Assembly (NCBI RefSeq): GCF_000203795.2
Contig: NW_006281102.1
Coordinates: forward strand, 290,567 to 354,566
Source: Batrachochytrium dendrobatidis JAM81
Taxonomy: Eukaryota; Chytridiomycota; Chytridiomycetes; Rhizophydiales
Reading direction: 5' to 3'
Length of the DNA: 64,000 bases
In this document: positions 61,013 through 64,000 of the stretch, in pieces
Position numbering within the stretch: position 1 is the first letter of the stretch
Layout of the letters: each line of letters begins with the position of its first letter
Notes under the pieces: generated by a model
Seen by the model: the letters and a program-made list of their open reading frames with translations, nothing else
What the model was told of the DNA's origin: nothing
The model's database searches: none
Translations under genes and position numbers: made by a program

Positions 61013-62380
61013 CAGGTGAGCTGAAGACAGTAGAGCAAGGACAGATTAGCAACAAATCACCTGGCAATAAATTAGTAAAAATACTCCTGAAAAGTGGTCT
61101 TTTAAAAAGAGTAGATGTAATGGATAAAGCAATTGGCTTGATCATTTTTGGCCTATGAACGGAGGCTATAGCCGATGGTATATATTGACAACCAAGCGTG
61201 CAGGGTTGTCATTCAACCCCTAACTATCATACAACACAACCAGCCTCATAATATAGCTATGGTAGATGGTACACATCAAGGCTACCCCAAAAAAGCAATG
61301 CTTAAGGTTTATACTGCTTGTGTCTCAAACCCTTGACCCAAGTCTTCGTTTCCTAAGGTCAGTAGACATGTTGGTAATGTGGCTTACTAACAACTTTACT
61401 GGTCCATCTTAAACACTTGATCAAGTTGGGCCAATTGAGTTGATTATAACGTATCAATTCAATTGTAGAATTGACAGCACAGGAATACGAATGTTTAATC
61501 CGTAGTTGTTGAAGCCATTTCCACGCTAGGACTCGATTGGAGATTTAACGGCCGAATTCAATCTTGCATGTGAAATATTCCAGATGGAGATCATTCACAT
61601 GAATGTCATTTAGTTGCTCATCGCATAAGCCATTATTCAACCCAAATTAAAAGCTATTGAAGCTTAGACTAGCTTATTTCTTTTACCCAGCTCATAGCCA
61701 TTTACTCGCATTGATTTCGAATGCATTCGTTTCCATTGGATAGTGTAGCGGATTTGTTCAAACCCTTGACTGTTTTGAAAGATCACCAGCGACGATTCAA
61801 CCGGTATTTGTTATCAAAAAGAACCCAACATAGCACAAAACTGTATATTGCTTGATCCTGGAAGCAGAGAATCTTGATTATTTGGCTATGGATTCCAGTT
61901 TGGCTTTTAATGAGCGCATTCATGTAAGATGGAGCAGTGTATCTTGCAGTCACTGCCTCTTTGGAATAAACAATCAAGTATTTATTATGCTCTTCTATTA
62001 GAGATCAACTGCTTTGATAGATATTTTCAGTTCAAAACAGACACAACGTCCATTATATGATGCTTACAAACTATAGTTTTGATTCGAAACTTTCCTCATT
62101 TGGCATAATACATTGTACAATCACCAGATTCATCCATTGTAATGCAGATATTGGTTTGGTTGTTCTGATGTTACCAGACTGCATTGTGTTGTATTATAAA
62201 ATCTCGGATACATTTGCGATCTAGCTTAAAAACAAAAATTACACATCTCAAATGCAACGGTTGTTTGCGTGCCAACTACCAGGATAAAGATGAGTGAATT
62301 TGAAGAGTTGTGACGATATAACAAGACTTTAGGCCATCATTGGCTCGAAACAGTTTTTATTTCCAGTATTTGGAAATAGT
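61013..62380. other. Intergenic with an element remnant
   Basis: Bases about 61915-62170 match the dispersed family in reverse orientation: GCGCATTCATGTAAGATGG, TATCTTGCAGTCACTG, ACACAACGTCCATTATATG, CATTTGGCATAATACATTG. The remaining sequence shows only short ORFs (for example 61783-61977) without support. Confidence 0.5.
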
Positions 62381-63115
62381 TCAAGATTTCCGAGTGGCAG
62401 CCGTCTTTTTCGATGCTTTATTGTTTAAAGACGCAGATGTTCCATCAGTATTGCTGCTAGATGCTGCATATCCAGTGAATGTAAGAACCAACGAGATCTG
62501 TAGAATATAGATATTACAAACGCATGCATTAAATAAACAAGTCAAGGAAGCAAATCATGATCCAAGATAACATCATCACTTGCCAGTTTATAGATGGCGA
62601 ATATGGGAATCAGCATATATGTCCAGTAAAATTCTAAACTCATAATCACCAGTCAGCTCAGATACCATGGTCAATGAACAAGCGTTGATTCAAAACACTA
62701 CACTTACTATCAGATACACAGACTATGGCCAGCACAAACCAAGTTATGTAGATACTGTCGTAAAAGTATGAGATCATGGTTCCTTCTTGGGCCAAGTCAG
62801 TGCCAGTATTAGCCATATTTTCCATGTGCATGTGAAGAAAGGAGGCCACGCTGCTGGCTAGGATGGAACCGATTGCTGGCCACATTGTCCATGAACTCCA
62901 GAACCATGCGATTCGAACCAAGATATGGATGGATAGAGCTATGGATATGCCAAGACGAAGTTGGGTGATGATTTTCTTGTTTCTAGCAAGAGTCTTGCGA
63001 GCAGATGCACCGGCCTGTGTTGTAGTATGGGTTAGGTCAGGGTTGCCGTGATTGTCTGCATTCAACCAATGAGGTATTCAGCCAGTCTAAACCAACAATA
63101 GTCACCACTTGCCAT
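62381..63115 (-). CDS. TMEM208: TMEM208/SND2-like ER membrane protein
   Basis: Four exons (63109-63115, 62708-63055, 62584-62633, 62381-62497) give 173 residues, the same length as human TMEM208. The N-terminal basic SARKTLARNKKIITQLRLG leads into paired hydrophobic segments (LGISIALSIHILVRIAWFW; WPAIGSILASSVASFLHM), an amphipathic acidic linker and a second pair (ITWFVLAIVCVSD; FYWTYMLIPIFAIYKL). The tail is basic (SKKTAATRKS). This is the DUF788 family; yeast Snd2 and TMEM208 act in the SRP-independent route of protein insertion into the ER. The first exon is only seven coding bases (ATGGCAA), chosen because the downstream exon has no usable ATG. Intron 3 starts GCAAGT (GC-AG). Confidence 0.85.
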
Positions 63116-63236
63116 GCTTATAAATGCTGTCAATGCTCTCAGGTTTAATGTTGGTCCAAGATACCAACCTAAAGTGTCGGCAGCTTCGCTTTGATTTTAT
63201 CCCGTCTTTATTCATCAACTGTTTGCCAGCCATACA

Positions 63237-64000
63237 ATGATCACTCTGTCCCAACTATACTATGTTTATGCTGCCGTTTCTCTGTTGACTATTGTATTTG
63301 GATGCTCTATTGCCATCAACTGCAGACAGGTGCTGAGTGCTCCGCTTCTTTTACTTTCTCGTCATCGCTATCGAACAGAAATGCGAAAGTGCCAGGGACT
63401 GTTTGGGTCTCTTATTCTATATGTTACTTTTTTCTATGCTCCATTGGATATCATTTTAACTGGAGATCATGATGGTTTAACTAGTGAGAAAAGTGTGGTT
63501 ATCATGGCAAATCATCAGGTGAGTCTAGTTGTCAACTCAACTTGCTGGATCTTAAATTTTCATGGTCGAGTCCATCGATTGCATAATGACCGGCATCTTG
63601 CACAAACCACTCATTCGATTTATCGTTTCAACCACCCAATGGATGTCTAGATCTATACAGACTGGTGGTATATATGGATTATTTGTTGGTTTAGAAATGC
63701 CCATTGCAACCTAAAAATTATGCTCAAGGCTAGTTTGCGATTTCTTCCAATTCTAGGTACATGGCTGAACCCATTTGTAATCTTGTTCTACTTTAAACTC
63801 CAATCTCACCACGCAATGTAACAATGTAATCGTAGGATGGGGAATGACATTTTTTGAGTTTCTATTCATGGCACGCAAATGGAGTAAAGATAAGCCAACA
63901 TTGCAATTCAATCTCACTCGAGCCAAAAATGACAAGCTACCAATATGGCTTCTCATCTTCCCAGAAGGCACAGTCATTACCGACGATACTCGATCCAAAT
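63237..64000 (+). CDS. Glycerophospholipid acyltransferase (LPLAT/AGPAT-type), 3' truncated
   Basis: Exons 63237-63518, 63651-63756 and 63836 to the window edge give about 184 residues. An N-terminal membrane segment (YYVYAAVSLLTIVFGCSIAI) and a second hydrophobic stretch precede the catalytic motif NHQIYTDWWYIW (NHx4D), joined across intron 1. Further on are SLRFLPILGWGMTFFEFLFM and the FPEGT motif. This arrangement fits the LCLAT1/AGPAT3-5 branch, ER enzymes that acylate lysophosphatidic acid or lysophosphatidylinositol/cardiolipin. Substrate cannot be told. The start lies 121 bases from that of TMEM208 on the other strand. Confidence 0.85.

Overview
The window is nuclear DNA from a flagellated early-diverging fungus, most likely a chytrid (Chytridiomycota). 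It is A+T-rich by eye. Most genes carry several short introns (roughly 47-130 bases, with a few longer ones). Fungal-type genes (the mitochondrial tether MMM1, a Chs4/Skt5-like chitin synthase activator with a CaaX end, a Rho4-like GTPase, CAF16) sit beside genes expected in centriole- and flagellum-bearing cells (C2CD3, a MAK/ICK-type kinase, an ADCY10-like soluble adenylyl cyclase) and genes best known from animals (a CABLES-like cyclin-fold protein, a FERM protein, an AP-4-type sigma chain). A Batrachochytrium-like chytrid would fit, but species is inference. Gene models were assembled by eye from splice signals, reading phase and protein family; junctions are predictions.

Layout. 1-5 kb: a 5'-truncated MAK/ICK kinase (+) converges on a single-pass membrane protein (-). 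5.6-10.1 kb: a C2H2 zinc-finger protein (-) whose third finger is split by a 1.5-kb intron holding a repeat element. 10.1-14.4 kb: a decayed ORF, then CAF16 (-) tightly bracketed by two nearly identical 650-bp direct repeats. 14.4-21.5 kb: Rho4-like GTPase (-) diverging from a 1388-aa protein of unknown function (+). 21.7-29.3 kb: C2CD3 (-). 29.7-35.8 kb: a CABLES-like gene and a FERM gene (both -) packed head to tail. 36.9-39.1 kb: ACSF3-type malonyl-CoA synthetase (+). 39.4-45.1 kb: GAR1 (-), MMM1 (-) and, divergent from MMM1, the chitin synthase activator (+). 45.7-52.7 kb: soluble adenylyl cyclase (-). 53.4-55.8 kb: a terminal-inverted-repeat element, a small ER-type membrane protein (-) and the AP sigma chain (-). 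56.0-60.1 kb: tubulin cofactor D (+). 60.3-64 kb: an orphan (-), TMEM208/SND2 (-) and a 3'-truncated acyltransferase (+).

There is no operon logic. A loose theme is microtubule, centriole and flagellum biology (MAK-type kinase, C2CD3, soluble cyclase, TBCD), and another is membrane traffic and lipid contact (MMM1, AP-4 sigma, TMEM208, acyltransferase). Window-wide oddities are a dispersed short inverted-repeat transposon family, complete copies of which lie in introns, and frequent GC-AG introns (5 of about 66). No tRNA, rRNA or CRISPR array was seen.
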